Shown here piece by piece: positions 48,178 through 57,132 of a stretch of 64,000 nt of DNA. The stretch is from Microbacterium sp. PM5 (lineage in GTDB: Bacteria; Actinomycetota; Actinomycetes; Actinomycetales; Microbacteriaceae). The DNA lies in assembly GCF_003293595.1 (NCBI RefSeq), contig NZ_CP022162.1, positions 2,080,327 through 2,144,326 on the forward strand. The letters run 5' to 3'. How positions within the stretch are numbered: the first letter of the stretch is position 1; the number at the start of each line of letters is the position of its first letter. A model generated the notes under the pieces. It had not been told where the DNA came from. It did no database searches and saw only the letters and a program-made list of their open reading frames with translations. The position numbers and the translations under genes are program-made.

Positions 48178-48335
48178 TGTATGCCGCCCTCTGGCGCGTT
48201 CTGCCCGGCCCGGCCTGGGTGCGCATCGTGATTCTGCTGGTCCTGCTCGCCGCAGTGCTCTACGGGCTGTTCTGGTACGTGTTCCCGTGGGTCGGCCAGT
48301 TCATCAATCCGCAGGATGCCACGGTCGGCGGCTGA
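48177..48335 (+). CDS. Small single-helix membrane protein after sortase
   Basis: A 52-residue protein: short lead (MYAALWRVLPGPAWV), one strong transmembrane helix (RIVILLVLLAAVLYGLFWYV) and a short outside tail. Its ATG overlaps the sortase stop (TGATG) and its 3' end overlaps the pabA start by 20 bp, so the three genes are translationally linked. Function is unknown; its position suggests a sortase accessory subunit. Confidence 0.75.
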   Translation: MYAALWRVLPGPAWVRIVILLVLLAAVLYGLFWYVFPWVGQFINPQDATVGG

Positions 48336-49026
48336 CGGGCGTCGCGTCCTCGTCGTCGACAACCACGACAGCTTCGTTCACACGCTCACCGGCTATCTGC
48401 AGGAGCTGGGTGCGACGACCGACATGGTCGAAGCGGATGCCGTCGACGACGCGGGTGCGTTGATCGCGCCGTATGCCGGAGTGCTGATCTCGCCGGGGCC
48501 CGGCGCCCCCGCGGATGCCGGGGCGTCGATCGACATCGTGCGCGCGGCGGGGGGTCAGGGGATCCCTCTGCTCGGGGTGTGCTTGGGCCACCAGGTGCTC
48601 GCGGCGGCGTTCGGCGCGACGGTCGCCGAAGCCCCCCGACTGCGCCACGGCACGACGTCGCAGGTGTGGCACGACGGCGCGTTCCCCTTCACGGGACTGC
48701 CCTCACCCTTCCCCGCGACGCGATACCACTCCCTCGCCGTCGTTCCGGACTCACTGCCCGCCGAACTCCAGGTGACAGCGCAGACGTCGTCCGGAGTCAT
48801 CATGGGACTCGCCCACCGTGACCTGCCGCTCTGGGGGGTGCAGTTTCATCCCGAGTCGGTGCTCACCGAGGGGGGCCATCTGCTGCTGGGCGCATGGCTC
48901 GAGCGCATCGGAGTCACCGGCGCCGAGGCGCGGGGCCGTGAGCTGCGGCCCCTGCGCGGACTACTTTCCGGTGCAGACGCGGAGCTCGACCGTGGAGTGG
49001 ATCGGCACGTCGCCCGGGGGCAGTGA
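48316..49026 (+). CDS. pabA: Glutamine amidotransferase, PabA/TrpG type
   Basis: A 236-residue class I glutamine amidotransferase; it supplies ammonia to aminodeoxychorismate or anthranilate synthase. The catalytic triad is visible: Cys in LLGVCLGHQVLAAAFGA and the His-x-Glu in WGVQFHPESVLTEGG. The N-terminus RVLVVDNHDSFVHTLTGYLQ is typical. The large subunit (PabB or TrpE) is not adjacent. It overlaps the upstream 52-aa gene by 20 bp and its last 66 bp overlap the convergent pknB, so its last 20 residues (low complexity) are probably not important. This neighbour of pknB is conserved in Actinobacteria. Confidence 0.9.
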   Translation: MPRSAADGRRVLVVDNHDSFVHTLTGYLQELGATTDMVEADAVDDAGALIAPYAGVLISPGPGAPADAGASIDIVRAAGGQGIPLLGVCLGHQVLAAAFGATVAEAPRLRHGTTSQVWHDGAFPFTGLPSPFPATRYHSLAVVPDSLPAELQVTAQTSSGVIMGLAHRDLPLWGVQFHPESVLTEGGHLLLGAWLERIGVTGAEARGRELRPLRGLLSGADAELDRGVDRHVARGQ

Positions 49027-50664
49027 CTGCCCGGCGACGATCGGTGTCGATCCCACGGCGGGGCACGATGGGTCTTCGACGACGCTCGCGGTGAGCTTGA
49101 GGTCATCGGAGGTGAGGTCGCGGGTCGCCGCGTCGACGGTGTAACCGACGAGATTCACCAGAGCGACCTTGCCGCTGGCGACCGTGAGGTTCACGCGCGT
49201 TCCGACCGGGATCTGCGTGCCGGCGGTCTGATCGGCGGAGATCACGATGCCCTGGGCGAGGTCGGGATCGCTGCGCGTCGTCACGGCGCCGAGCTGCAAT
49301 CCGACGGCCTTCAGAGCCGCTTCGGCATCTGTCGAGGACTTTCCGGCGATATCGGGCATGGCGCTGGTCTGCTGTCCCGTGGAGACGTAGACCGTGATCG
49401 TCTGGCCGGGCGCGACGATGGTGCCCGCGGCGGGATCGGTGCGGATGACGTTGCCGGCCACGATCCCGTCGTCGCTCTGGTCCACGCGCTTCGCCTCGAG
49501 ATCCTGCCCCGCCAGCTTCTCGCTGGCGCGGTCCCACGACATGTCGACGACGTCCTCGACGACGCGCGAGTTCTGGGGAACCGCGCTGCCGGGACGTATC
49601 GTGATCACCCAGATCAGCACGGAGATCAGCACGACGGCGAGCAGCGCCACGCCGGCCCAGATCCAGGCGGCCGGGGGTCCGGCCTGCGTCCGTCGCATCG
49701 TGGTGTCGGCGGTGAGCTGTCGCAGCGACCGGGCCGTCTCGGCAGCCTGTCGCGGATTCGCACCGTACAGCTCGCTCGCCAGCGCGCCGACCTGCTTCTT
49801 CGTGGGGGCGTGACCGTCCACGGTGGCGTCGAGCGCCTGGCGGAACGACGCCGCGTCCTGGTATCGCTGGAACGGATCCTTGGCGAGAGCGCGCAGCGCC
49901 ACGGCGTCGATCGAGCGCGGGATCGCATCGACCAGTTCGGACGGCGGCAGGGGCGTCTCGCTCACGTGCTGGTAGGCGACGGCGACCGGTGACTCGCCGC
50001 GGAAGGGCTGGCGACCGGTGAGCAGCTCGTACAGCACGATGCCGGCGGAGTAGAGGTCGGCGCGCGCATCGACCGGCTCGCCCTTGGCCTGCTCCGGCGA
50101 CAGGTAGGCCGCGGTGCCGATGATCGCGGTGGTCTCGGCGACGGTGGAGGAAGAGTCGGACACGGCGCGCGCGATGCCGAAGTCCATCACCTTCACCTGG
50201 CCGCCGGCGGTGATCATGACGTTTCCGGGCTTGATGTCGCGGTGGACGACGCCGGCGCGATGGGAGTACTCGAGTGCTTCGAGGATGCCGTCCACGTAGC
50301 GGATGGCGTCGCCGACGGGCACGCCGCCGTCGCTGACGACATCCTTGAGAAGGGTGCCCTCCACGAGTTCCATCACGATGTACGGCACGGGATGCGTCGA
50401 GCCGTCCGGGTCGGTCTCGGCATCTTCACCGGCGTCGTAGACGCGGACGATCGCGGGGTGCGACATCCTCGATGCCGACTGCGCCTCGAGCCGGAACCGC
50501 GTGCGGAACGCACTGTCTTCGGCGAGCTCCCGCTTGAGGATCTTGATCGCCACCTGACGCCCGAGGGTCAGGTCCTGCCCGCGATACACGCTGGCCATGC
50601 CTCCGCGGCCGATGAGTTCATCGACCCGATACCGCTCGGACAGCACACGCGGATCTGCAGACAC
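48961..50664 (-). CDS. pknB: Ser/Thr protein kinase PknB with three PASTA domains
   Basis: A 567-residue transmembrane kinase that regulates growth and peptidoglycan synthesis after sensing muropeptides. Kinase motifs: GRGGMASVYRGQDLTL (P-loop), Lys of VAIKILK, catalytic VHRDIKPGNVMI, DFGIARA and the SPEQ/APE segment. A helix (AAWIWAGVALLAVVLISVLI) is followed by three PASTA repeats (VVEDVVDMSWDRASEKLAGQ, MPDIAGKSSTDAEAALKAVG, LVNLVGYTVDAATRDLTSDD). GTG 50664 has GGGGAGAGAA upstream. It has its own promoter (TAGGCT) besides readthrough from pknA. Mycobacterial PknB has four PASTA repeats. Confidence 0.95.
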   Translation of the reverse strand: MSADPRVLSERYRVDELIGRGGMASVYRGQDLTLGRQVAIKILKRELAEDSAFRTRFRLEAQSASRMSHPAIVRVYDAGEDAETDPDGSTHPVPYIVMELVEGTLLKDVVSDGGVPVGDAIRYVDGILEALEYSHRAGVVHRDIKPGNVMITAGGQVKVMDFGIARAVSDSSSTVAETTAIIGTAAYLSPEQAKGEPVDARADLYSAGIVLYELLTGRQPFRGESPVAVAYQHVSETPLPPSELVDAIPRSIDAVALRALAKDPFQRYQDAASFRQALDATVDGHAPTKKQVGALASELYGANPRQAAETARSLRQLTADTTMRRTQAGPPAAWIWAGVALLAVVLISVLIWVITIRPGSAVPQNSRVVEDVVDMSWDRASEKLAGQDLEAKRVDQSDDGIVAGNVIRTDPAAGTIVAPGQTITVYVSTGQQTSAMPDIAGKSSTDAEAALKAVGLQLGAVTTRSDPDLAQGIVISADQTAGTQIPVGTRVNLTVASGKVALVNLVGYTVDAATRDLTSDDLKLTASVVEDPSCPAVGSTPIVAGQSLPPGDVPIHSTVELRVCTGK

Positions 50665-50691
50665 TTCTCTCCCCTGGGCTGACTCATAGCC

Positions 50692-50697
50692 AGCCTA
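50692..50697 (-). promoter_or_regulatory. -10 element of pknB
   Basis: TAGGCT on the minus strand (50697-50692), about 27 bp before the GTG of pknB. This gives a short leader with its own Shine-Dalgarno, so pknB can be made independently of the operon. Confidence 0.5.
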
Positions 50698-50733
50698 ATA
50701 GAACCCTCCTGTGCGACCCCTGGATCCGTCAGT

Positions 50734-50759
50734 CCGCGCCCCCCACCCCGGGGGCGCGG
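50734..50759 (-). terminator. Strong hairpin between pknA and pknB
   Basis: CCGCGCCCCC (50734-50743) and its exact complement GGGGGCGCGG (50750-50759) with a 6-nt loop. It follows the pknA stop by a few bases without a T-tract, so it may partly terminate the long operon before the pknB promoter. Confidence 0.55.
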
Positions 50760-50765
50760 CGCCGC

Positions 50766-52496
50766 TCAGGGAGCCGGCGTGCCCGTGGGCGTCGTCGTCG
50801 TCGGGATCGGAGCCTGACCCTCCTGCGAGTCCGGGCTCGTGCGATCGCCGCACTGCGCGCTGTACTTCACGAGGATCAACGAGCCCGGCTGCACGTTCTT
50901 GTCCGCCGTCACCTGAAGGCTCCGCGGAGCGGTGGGCGACTGGTAGGTCGTGCTGTTGTTGGCGTTGAAGGTGCCGTTGATCACTGTGAAGTTGTACGCC
51001 GTCACCGATGATCCGGCCGGGCACCCGCTGAACGCCTCCCACGTCACGGTGAAGGTCTGGGACCCCTTCGGGTCGTTCGTCACCGTCGGCGCGTTCGGCG
51101 TGCCGATCGGGCTCATCTCGTCGTAGAAGGTGACCGTGATGATGGAGCCGAGCTGAACGTCCCCGCGCGTGGGGTTGGTCTGGTAGATCTTTCCGACCTG
51201 GTCTTCGCTCGGCGCGGCGGAGCCGCGCTCACAGGTGACGTTGACCTTGGCAGCCTTTGCAGCGGTCTGCGCCTCGTCACAGGTCTTGCCGATGAGTTGG
51301 AGGCTATCGATCGACACCGTTGTAGAGCTCGGAGACGGTGACGGGGGCGTCGCGGAGCGGCTGGGTGTCTGCGATGTCGAGGAGCTCGACGTCGGAGCGG
51401 GCTGCGCGCCCTGATTCGCGAAGAGGGCGAACAGTGTGCCGCCCAGCACGATGAGCAGCAGGGCGATGAGCGCGACCAGCGGCCACGTCCACGGGCTGCG
51501 CTTCTTCTTCTGCGGCTCGTCCGCGGCGTCGGCGGCCGCGACGGCGCCCACCGCTCCCGCCGTCGGCAGCAGACGTGTGGCCTCCTGGGTCGCGACGCCC
51601 GGCGTGAGGAGCTTGGTCGCCTCGTCCATGGCCATGCCGCCGGCGATCGCTGGGACGATGGCCGCCGCGCCGGCGACATCGCCGCGACGAAGTGCGGTCG
51701 CCGCGCGGGCGACCGCCGAGGCGGTCGCGGGACGGTCCTCGGGCTTCTTCGCGATCATGCTCATCACGAAGTTGCGCACCGGCTCGGCGATGGTGGCGGC
51801 CAGCGGCGGCGGGGTGTCGTTGATCTGCGCCATCGCGATCGCGACCTGCGACTCGCCGGTGAAGGGACGCTTGCCGGCGAGGCACTCGTAGGCGACGATG
51901 CCCAGCGAGTAGATGTCGGTCGCGGGGGATGCCGCGTGGCCCGACGCCTGCTCCGGCGAGAGGTACTGCACGGTTCCCATCACCTGACCGGTGGCCGTGA
52001 GCGGTACCTGATCGGCGATGCGGGCGATGCCGAAGTCGGTGATCTTCACCCGTCCGTCGGGAGTGATGAGCAGGTTCCCCGGCTTGACGTCGCGGTGCAC
52101 GAGACCGGCGGCGTGGGCGGCCTGCAGGGCGGCGGCGGTCTGAGCGACGATGTCGAGGGTCTTGTCGGTGGACAGCGACCCTTCGCGCTCGAGGATGGTC
52201 GACAGGGCTTCCCCGGGCACGAGCTCCATCACGAGGAAGGCGGAGCCGTTCTCCTCGCCGTAGTCGAAGACGCTCGCGATCCCCTCGTGGTTGACGAGCG
52301 CCGCGTGGCGGGCCTCGGCACGGAAGCGCTCCAGGAAGCCCGGGTCCCCCATGTACTCGTCTTTGAGGATCTTGATCGCGACGGTGCGTCCGATCACATG
52401 GTCGGTGGCCTCCCAGACCTCACCCATGCCGCCGATCGCGATCCGCGAGTCCAGCTCGTAGCGTCCACCGAAGCTCACACCCTGTGTCGGTCTCAT
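50766..52496 (-). CDS. pknA: Ser/Thr protein kinase PknA-like with PASTA- and FN3-like extracellular part
   Basis: A 576-residue transmembrane kinase. The kinase domain has IGGMGEVWEATDHVIG, AIKILKDEY, VHRDVKPGNLLITPDG, KITDFGIARIAD and YLSPEQASGHAASP. A helix follows (WPLVALIALLLIVLGGTLFA). Outside there is a Ser/Thr/Pro linker, one PASTA-like module (LIGKTCDEAQTAAKAAKVNV, then QTNPTRGDVQLGSIITVTF) and an FN3-like module (NAPTVTNDPKGSQTFTVTWE), ending in a Thr/Pro tail. PknA of mycobacteria has no such sensor, so this is a variant. The ATG overlaps the pbpA stop; it is the penultimate gene of the operon. Confidence 0.92.
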   Translation of the reverse strand: MRPTQGVSFGGRYELDSRIAIGGMGEVWEATDHVIGRTVAIKILKDEYMGDPGFLERFRAEARHAALVNHEGIASVFDYGEENGSAFLVMELVPGEALSTILEREGSLSTDKTLDIVAQTAAALQAAHAAGLVHRDVKPGNLLITPDGRVKITDFGIARIADQVPLTATGQVMGTVQYLSPEQASGHAASPATDIYSLGIVAYECLAGKRPFTGESQVAIAMAQINDTPPPLAATIAEPVRNFVMSMIAKKPEDRPATASAVARAATALRRGDVAGAAAIVPAIAGGMAMDEATKLLTPGVATQEATRLLPTAGAVGAVAAADAADEPQKKKRSPWTWPLVALIALLLIVLGGTLFALFANQGAQPAPTSSSSTSQTPSRSATPPSPSPSSTTVSIDSLQLIGKTCDEAQTAAKAAKVNVTCERGSAAPSEDQVGKIYQTNPTRGDVQLGSIITVTFYDEMSPIGTPNAPTVTNDPKGSQTFTVTWEAFSGCPAGSSVTAYNFTVINGTFNANNSTTYQSPTAPRSLQVTADKNVQPGSLILVKYSAQCGDRTSPDSQEGQAPIPTTTTPTGTPAP

Positions 52497-53953
52497 CTGC
52501 TCAGCACCGCCTCCATGACTTTCTTCGCGATTGGAGCCGCGATCCCGTTGCTCGTGCCGGACTGCCCGAGACCTCCGCCGTTTTCCACCATCACGGCGAC
52601 GACCACTTTCGGGTCGTTGGCCGGGGCGAAGCCCGTGAACCAGAGAGTGTACGGATCCGAGGGTCCGTGCTCCGCGGTACCGGTCTTCCCGGCCACGTCG
52701 ACCCCGTCTATTGTTGCACCGCTGGCCGCGCCGTCACGGACATTGGAGATCATCAGCGAGGTCATCGTCGCGGCATCCGTCGTGCTCAGCGCACGACCCA
52801 GCTCGGTGTCGGCGAACGTCTCCTGCACGGTCAGATCGGGCGCCACGACGCGGTCGACCATACGCGGCTTCATGACCATGCCACCGTTGGCGATGCCGGC
52901 GGCGACCATCGCCATCTGCAGCGGCGTGGCGGTGACGCTGCCCTGACCGAAACCCGACAGCGCGAGCTGTGCCTGGTCGAGCGCTTTGGTCGGGTACGCG
53001 GAGGTGACGACGCCGAGGGGGATGTCGATGCTCGCGTTGTTGAAGCCGTACTTCTCGGCTTCGGCGCGCAGCGCGTCCTGACCGAGGGCGACGGCCAGCT
53101 GGGCCATCGGGATGTTGCAGCTCAGGCGCAGGGCGGTCGCGATGGTGACCTGATCGCCCGGGCCGCATGTGTTGCCGTCGAAGTTGCGGATCGAGGTCGA
53201 CGTGCCCGGCAGCGTGTAGGTCGCGGGGTTCGGGAAGGTCGAGTCGGGCGTGAACTTGCCCGATGCCAGCGCTGCCGAGACGACGACGAGCTTGAAGGTC
53301 GACCCGGGTGGGTTCAGCGTACCGATGGCGCGGTTGTCGAGCGGGTTGACCGCGGCGTTCATCAGCTGGTCGTAGGTCGTGTTGACCTGCTGCGCGTTGT
53401 GCACGGCCATCGCGTTGGTGTCGTAGCTCGGGCTCGTGACCATCGCGAGAACGCGCCCGGTCTTGGGCTCGAGGGCGACGACGGCGCCCTGATAGGTGCC
53501 GAGCGCGTCGAAGGCGGCCTTCTGGATGGCCGGGTCGAGGGTGAGCAGCACGTTGGAGCCGCGCGCGGGCTGACCGGTGATGATCTGATCCACGCGCGAG
53601 AGGAACTGCGAGTTGGCGGTGCCCGAGAGCTCCTTGTTCATCGCCTGCTCGAGTCCGGTCACCGAGTTCAGTAGCGGGTTCATGTAGCCGGTCACCGGCG
53701 CCCACATCTGGGGGTCGGTGTACTGGCGCTGCCAGGCGTACACATCGTCGCTGGGCACCGAGTCGGCGATGACGGTGTCGCCGGCGATGATCGACCCGCG
53801 CTGCACCTCGAACGAGTCGTAGAGCGCGCGCTTGTTGAGCGGGTTCTCGCTGAGATCGCCGGCCTGGACGACCTGGATCCAGCTGGTCGCGCCGAAAAGG
53901 GCCACGAACATGGCGAGCATGATCAGCGACAGCCGTCGCAGTTCGCGGGTCAT
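52493..53953 (-). CDS. pbpA: Penicillin-binding protein, transpeptidase (PbpA/FtsI-like)
   Basis: A 486-residue class B penicillin-binding protein that cross-links peptidoglycan, with one N-terminal anchor helix (SLIMLAMFVALFGATSWIQV) and a transpeptidase domain outside. Active-site motifs: SxxK in NPPGSTFKLVVVSA, SxN in LSCNIPMAQLAVAL, KTG in VAGKTGTAEHGP. A non-catalytic dimer region precedes them. ATG 53953 overlaps the rodA stop by 4 bp and its own stop overlaps pknA. It works with the RodA/FtsW polymerase encoded upstream; both are phosphorylation targets of the kinases in mycobacteria. Confidence 0.95.
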   Translation of the reverse strand: MTRELRRLSLIMLAMFVALFGATSWIQVVQAGDLSENPLNKRALYDSFEVQRGSIIAGDTVIADSVPSDDVYAWQRQYTDPQMWAPVTGYMNPLLNSVTGLEQAMNKELSGTANSQFLSRVDQIITGQPARGSNVLLTLDPAIQKAAFDALGTYQGAVVALEPKTGRVLAMVTSPSYDTNAMAVHNAQQVNTTYDQLMNAAVNPLDNRAIGTLNPPGSTFKLVVVSAALASGKFTPDSTFPNPATYTLPGTSTSIRNFDGNTCGPGDQVTIATALRLSCNIPMAQLAVALGQDALRAEAEKYGFNNASIDIPLGVVTSAYPTKALDQAQLALSGFGQGSVTATPLQMAMVAAGIANGGMVMKPRMVDRVVAPDLTVQETFADTELGRALSTTDAATMTSLMISNVRDGAASGATIDGVDVAGKTGTAEHGPSDPYTLWFTGFAPANDPKVVVAVMVENGGGLGQSGTSNGIAAPIAKKVMEAVLSR

Positions 53954-55341
53954 CCGATCACCACCCGGGGGCGCGAGCGCACGGCATCCGAGATGCGCAG
54001 CAGCAACGCGACGACGATCCAGTTGGCCACCAGCGACGATCCGCCCGCCGCGAGGAACGGGGTCGTCAGCCCCGTCAGGGGGATGAGTCGGGTGACGCCC
54101 CCGACCATGATGAACACCTGGAGCGCGATGGTGAACGACAGGCCGGTGGCCAGCAGCTTTCCGAAGTCGTCCTGGCCGGCGATGCCGATGCGGATGCCGC
54201 GACTGGTGAACACCATGTACAGGCAGAGGATCGCGAAGACGCCGATGAGCCCCAGCTCTTCGCCGATGCTGGGGAAGATGTAGTCGCTCTGCGACAGGGG
54301 GGTCAGCCCCGGCCGTCCACGCCCGAGACCGGTTCCGAGCAGGCCGCCCTCGGACAGGCCGAAGATGCCGCTCACGAGCTGATAGCTGCCGCCCGCGCTG
54401 TCGATGACGGCGGGGTTGAAGGCGTCCAGCCAGTTCTGGAAGCGCCCACCCACGTAGCTGAGCACCTGCGAGGCGATGAGGGCACCGCCGACGGCGAGGA
54501 GCAGGCCGAGCACCGCCCAGCTCGTCTTGCCCGTGGCCACGTAGATCATCGCGATGAACATCCCGAACATGAGCAGACCCGTGCCCAGGTCGCGCTGGAA
54601 GATGATGATCGCCATCGAGGCGAGCCAGATGAGCAGAAGGGGACCGAGCTCGCGGGCGCGCGGCCACGTCATGCCGAGGAAACGCGTTCCCACCGAGGTG
54701 AGGGCTTCGCGCGTGCGCACGAGATAGCCGGCGAAGAAGATGGCCAGCGCGATCTTCGCCAGCTCGCCCGGCTGGAAGGAGAAGAGACCGCCGATGGAGA
54801 TCCACACATCGGCGTTGGCGTCGGTGCCCAGTCCCGGGACGAAGGGGAGCACGAGCAGCAGGATGCCGACGAATCCGAACACGTACGTGTAGCGGAAGAG
54901 CACGCGGTAGTTCTTCAGGAAGATCACGATGGCGACCGCCGCGGCGCTCGCGATGGCGAGCCACACCAGCTGACGGGTCGAGAGGGCGTCCCACCCGGTG
55001 CTCTGGTCTTCGATGTCGATGCGGTAGATCATCGCGAGGCCCAGACCCGACAATACGGTCGCGATGGGGACGACGAACGGGTCGGCTTGAGAGGCCTTGA
55101 AGCGCAGCACGATGTGCAGGGCGAGCACGAGCACCGTCAGCGCGCCGCAGTAGTAGAGGAACGTCCAGTCGATGTGGCCGAGCGCGCCCAGCTGCACGAG
55201 GGCGATCGCGGCGCCGTTGATCACGAAGGCGAACAGCAGCAGCCCGAGTTCACGGTTGCGCTGCGTCTGCGGCATCCGGAGCTTTCTCAGCGCCTTGACG
55301 ACCGTCGTGTCGGCCTGGACGGTGTCGGTCGCCGAGCTCAT
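53950..55341 (-). CDS. rodA: FtsW/RodA/SpoVE-family peptidoglycan polymerase
   Basis: A 463-residue SEDS protein with about ten membrane helices, a glycosyltransferase that polymerises lipid II together with a class B PBP. Recognisable: FQRDLGTGLLMFGMFIAMIY (catalytic Asp region in helix loops), GLLGTGLGRGRPGLTPLSQS and DYIFPSIGEELGLIGVFAI, the SEDS signature. ATG 55341 overlaps pstP (4 bp) and its stop overlaps pbpA. Its pairing with pbpA is the classical SEDS-bPBP pair. Confidence 0.95.
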   Translation of the reverse strand: MSSATDTVQADTTVVKALRKLRMPQTQRNRELGLLLFAFVINGAAIALVQLGALGHIDWTFLYYCGALTVLVLALHIVLRFKASQADPFVVPIATVLSGLGLAMIYRIDIEDQSTGWDALSTRQLVWLAIASAAAVAIVIFLKNYRVLFRYTYVFGFVGILLLVLPFVPGLGTDANADVWISIGGLFSFQPGELAKIALAIFFAGYLVRTREALTSVGTRFLGMTWPRARELGPLLLIWLASMAIIIFQRDLGTGLLMFGMFIAMIYVATGKTSWAVLGLLLAVGGALIASQVLSYVGGRFQNWLDAFNPAVIDSAGGSYQLVSGIFGLSEGGLLGTGLGRGRPGLTPLSQSDYIFPSIGEELGLIGVFAILCLYMVFTSRGIRIGIAGQDDFGKLLATGLSFTIALQVFIMVGGVTRLIPLTGLTTPFLAAGGSSLVANWIVVALLLRISDAVRSRPRVVIG

Positions 55342-56576
55342 CGTTCACCCTCCAGAGTGGTGCGCAGGGTGTCGACGATCTGCTCGGCATCGGAGAGCGA
55401 CCGCGCCGAGATCGTCGAGGTGACCGCGAGACGTTGATAGAACGGCAGATCGTTCAGGGAGATGCCGGTGTCCTCGTAGACGGACGAGAGGGAGATCGGT
55501 CCGATGTCCTGCTGGATGCCGCGGTAGATGACGACCGTGTCGGTGTCGGCGCCGACGAAGTACCGCGTCTGAGTCCAGGCGTAGGCGCCGAGCGCTGCCG
55601 CCGAGAGGGCGGCGAGGATCGCGATCAGGCCGACGACCCACCAGATGCGCCGACGGCGGGCGCGTCGGCGGTCTTCCTCGATGAGCTCCTCGAGGAACTC
55701 CGCGGCGGGCTCGAAGTGCGTCGGTTCGTTGGCCGCCTGGCGGGCGGTGTGTAGCCAGCTGGTGCGCCCGGGGCGGGCGGCCGGCACGTCGACGCCCTGC
55801 GGGTTGGATGCCGAGCCGACGATCGTCGCGGTACCGCTGAACATCGGGTGGCTGCCGCCCACATCGACGATGACGACGGTCACGTTGTCGGGGGCGCCGC
55901 CGTCGAGCGCCTGCTTGAGCAGGAGATCGGCAGTGCGACCCGGCGGGTAGTGGTGGCCGAGCACCTTGCTGGTGTGGGCGTCATCGACGACGCCGGACAG
56001 GCCGTCGGAGCAGAGCAGCCAGCGATCACCGGGCTGCGTCGGCATGATGAACGTGTCGACCTCGGGGTCGGGGTCCATGTCGCCGAGCACGCGCATGAGC
56101 ACGGACCGGCGCGGGTGGTAGCGGGCTTCTTCGGGAGTGATGCGACCCGAGTCGACGAGGCGCTGCACGAAGGTGTGGTCGGTCGTGATCTGGGTGAGCG
56201 CATCGTCGCGGTAGAGGTAGATGCGCGAGTCGCCGATGTGGGCGATCACGGCGTAGTCGTCGACCATGATGAGGCCGCTGACGGTGGTGCCCATGCCCGC
56301 GAGTTCGGGCCGTCGCGCGACGGTGTCGATCAGCACGCCGGCGGTCGAGGAGATGGCTTCCTGCAGGGCCTGTTCGGCCTCGGCGGTCGACGTGTACGGG
56401 CGGTCGAGGTCTTTGAGGCGGTGGACGGCGATGCTCGAGGCGACGTCGCCTCCGGCGTGGCCGCCCATCCCGTCGGCGACGACGAAGAGATTCGAGCCCG
56501 CGTAGCCCGAATCCTGGTTGTTGGAGCGCACCTTCCCCGTGTGGGAGATGGCGACGCTCGATCCCTCGAAGACCAT
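55338..56576 (-). CDS. pstP: PP2C-type Ser/Thr phosphatase PstP
   Basis: A 412-residue membrane phosphatase that reverses PknA/PknB phosphorylation. The metal-binding motifs are SNNQDSGYAGSNLFVVADGM with GGHAGGDVASS, VIAHIGDSRIYLYRDDALTQ, and DRWLLCSDGLSGVVDDA with GAPDNVTVVIVDV. One helix (IWWVVGLIAILAALSAAALG) precedes a ~75-residue extracytosolic tail. Its ATG is 11 bp after the fhaB stop and its stop overlaps rodA. Confidence 0.95.
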   Translation of the reverse strand: MVFEGSSVAISHTGKVRSNNQDSGYAGSNLFVVADGMGGHAGGDVASSIAVHRLKDLDRPYTSTAEAEQALQEAISSTAGVLIDTVARRPELAGMGTTVSGLIMVDDYAVIAHIGDSRIYLYRDDALTQITTDHTFVQRLVDSGRITPEEARYHPRRSVLMRVLGDMDPDPEVDTFIMPTQPGDRWLLCSDGLSGVVDDAHTSKVLGHHYPPGRTADLLLKQALDGGAPDNVTVVIVDVGGSHPMFSGTATIVGSASNPQGVDVPAARPGRTSWLHTARQAANEPTHFEPAAEFLEELIEEDRRRARRRRIWWVVGLIAILAALSAAALGAYAWTQTRYFVGADTDTVVIYRGIQQDIGPISLSSVYEDTGISLNDLPFYQRLAVTSTISARSLSDAEQIVDTLRTTLEGER

Positions 56577-56586
56577 GGGAGGCGGG

Positions 56587-57132
56587 CTACTTCCTCAGCT
56601 CGAACGTCGTCGCGCCGACCTTGATCGGTGCGCCCACGCGGATGGGCACCGGGGTGCTCACGCGAGCACCGTCGTGCCAGGTTCCGTTGGTGGAGTCGAG
56701 GTCCTGGATCATCCACTGGTCGCCCCAGAGCAGCAGGCGCGCGTGGTGGCTGGAGGTGTAGTCGTCGCGGATCACGAGCCCCGATTCGCTGGAGCGGCCG
56801 ATCGTCAGCGCGTCAGAACCGAGCGGCAGCTCGAGGCCGGCCTTCGGGCCGCTCGTGATCACGATGCGCGACACGGCGTCGCGGGTCGCCTTCTGCGGTC
56901 CGCTCGGGCTGGCAGCGGCGGCGGGAGCGGCCGGGGCGATGGGTGCCGTTGCCGCCTGAGCGGGGGCGGGAGCGGATGCCGCGGGGGCGACACCGGCGGC
57001 CGCGGGTTCGGGCAGCTTTCGCACCTTCACCCCGAAGAGGTCGGCGCGCAGCGAGTAGACGACGGCGAAGACGAAGAACCACAGCAGGATCAGGAATCCG
57101 ATCTGCAGCAGCAGGAGAGTCAACTCGCTCAC
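56587..57132 (-). CDS. fhaB: FHA-domain membrane protein FhaB
   Basis: A 181-residue protein: N-terminal helix (LTLLLLQIGFLILLWFFVFA), an Ala/Pro-rich linker and a C-terminal FHA phosphothreonine-binding domain (LTIGRSSESGLVIRDDYTSS, HHARLLLWGDQWMIQDLDST, NGTWHDGARV). FhaB is a PknB substrate and links the kinases to the wall machinery. It overlaps fhaA by 4 bp on the same strand. Confidence 0.93.
   Translation of the reverse strand: MSELTLLLLQIGFLILLWFFVFAVVYSLRADLFGVKVRKLPEPAAAGVAPAASAPAPAQAATAPIAPAAPAAAASPSGPQKATRDAVSRIVITSGPKAGLELPLGSDALTIGRSSESGLVIRDDYTSSHHARLLLWGDQWMIQDLDSTNGTWHDGARVSTPVPIRVGAPIKVGATTFELRK

Noticed and set aside
52493..54994. 833-aa fused frame extending pbpA into rodA
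   Set aside because: The first ~345 codons are an off-frame reading of rodA; pbpA starts at 53953 with the ATGA overlap.
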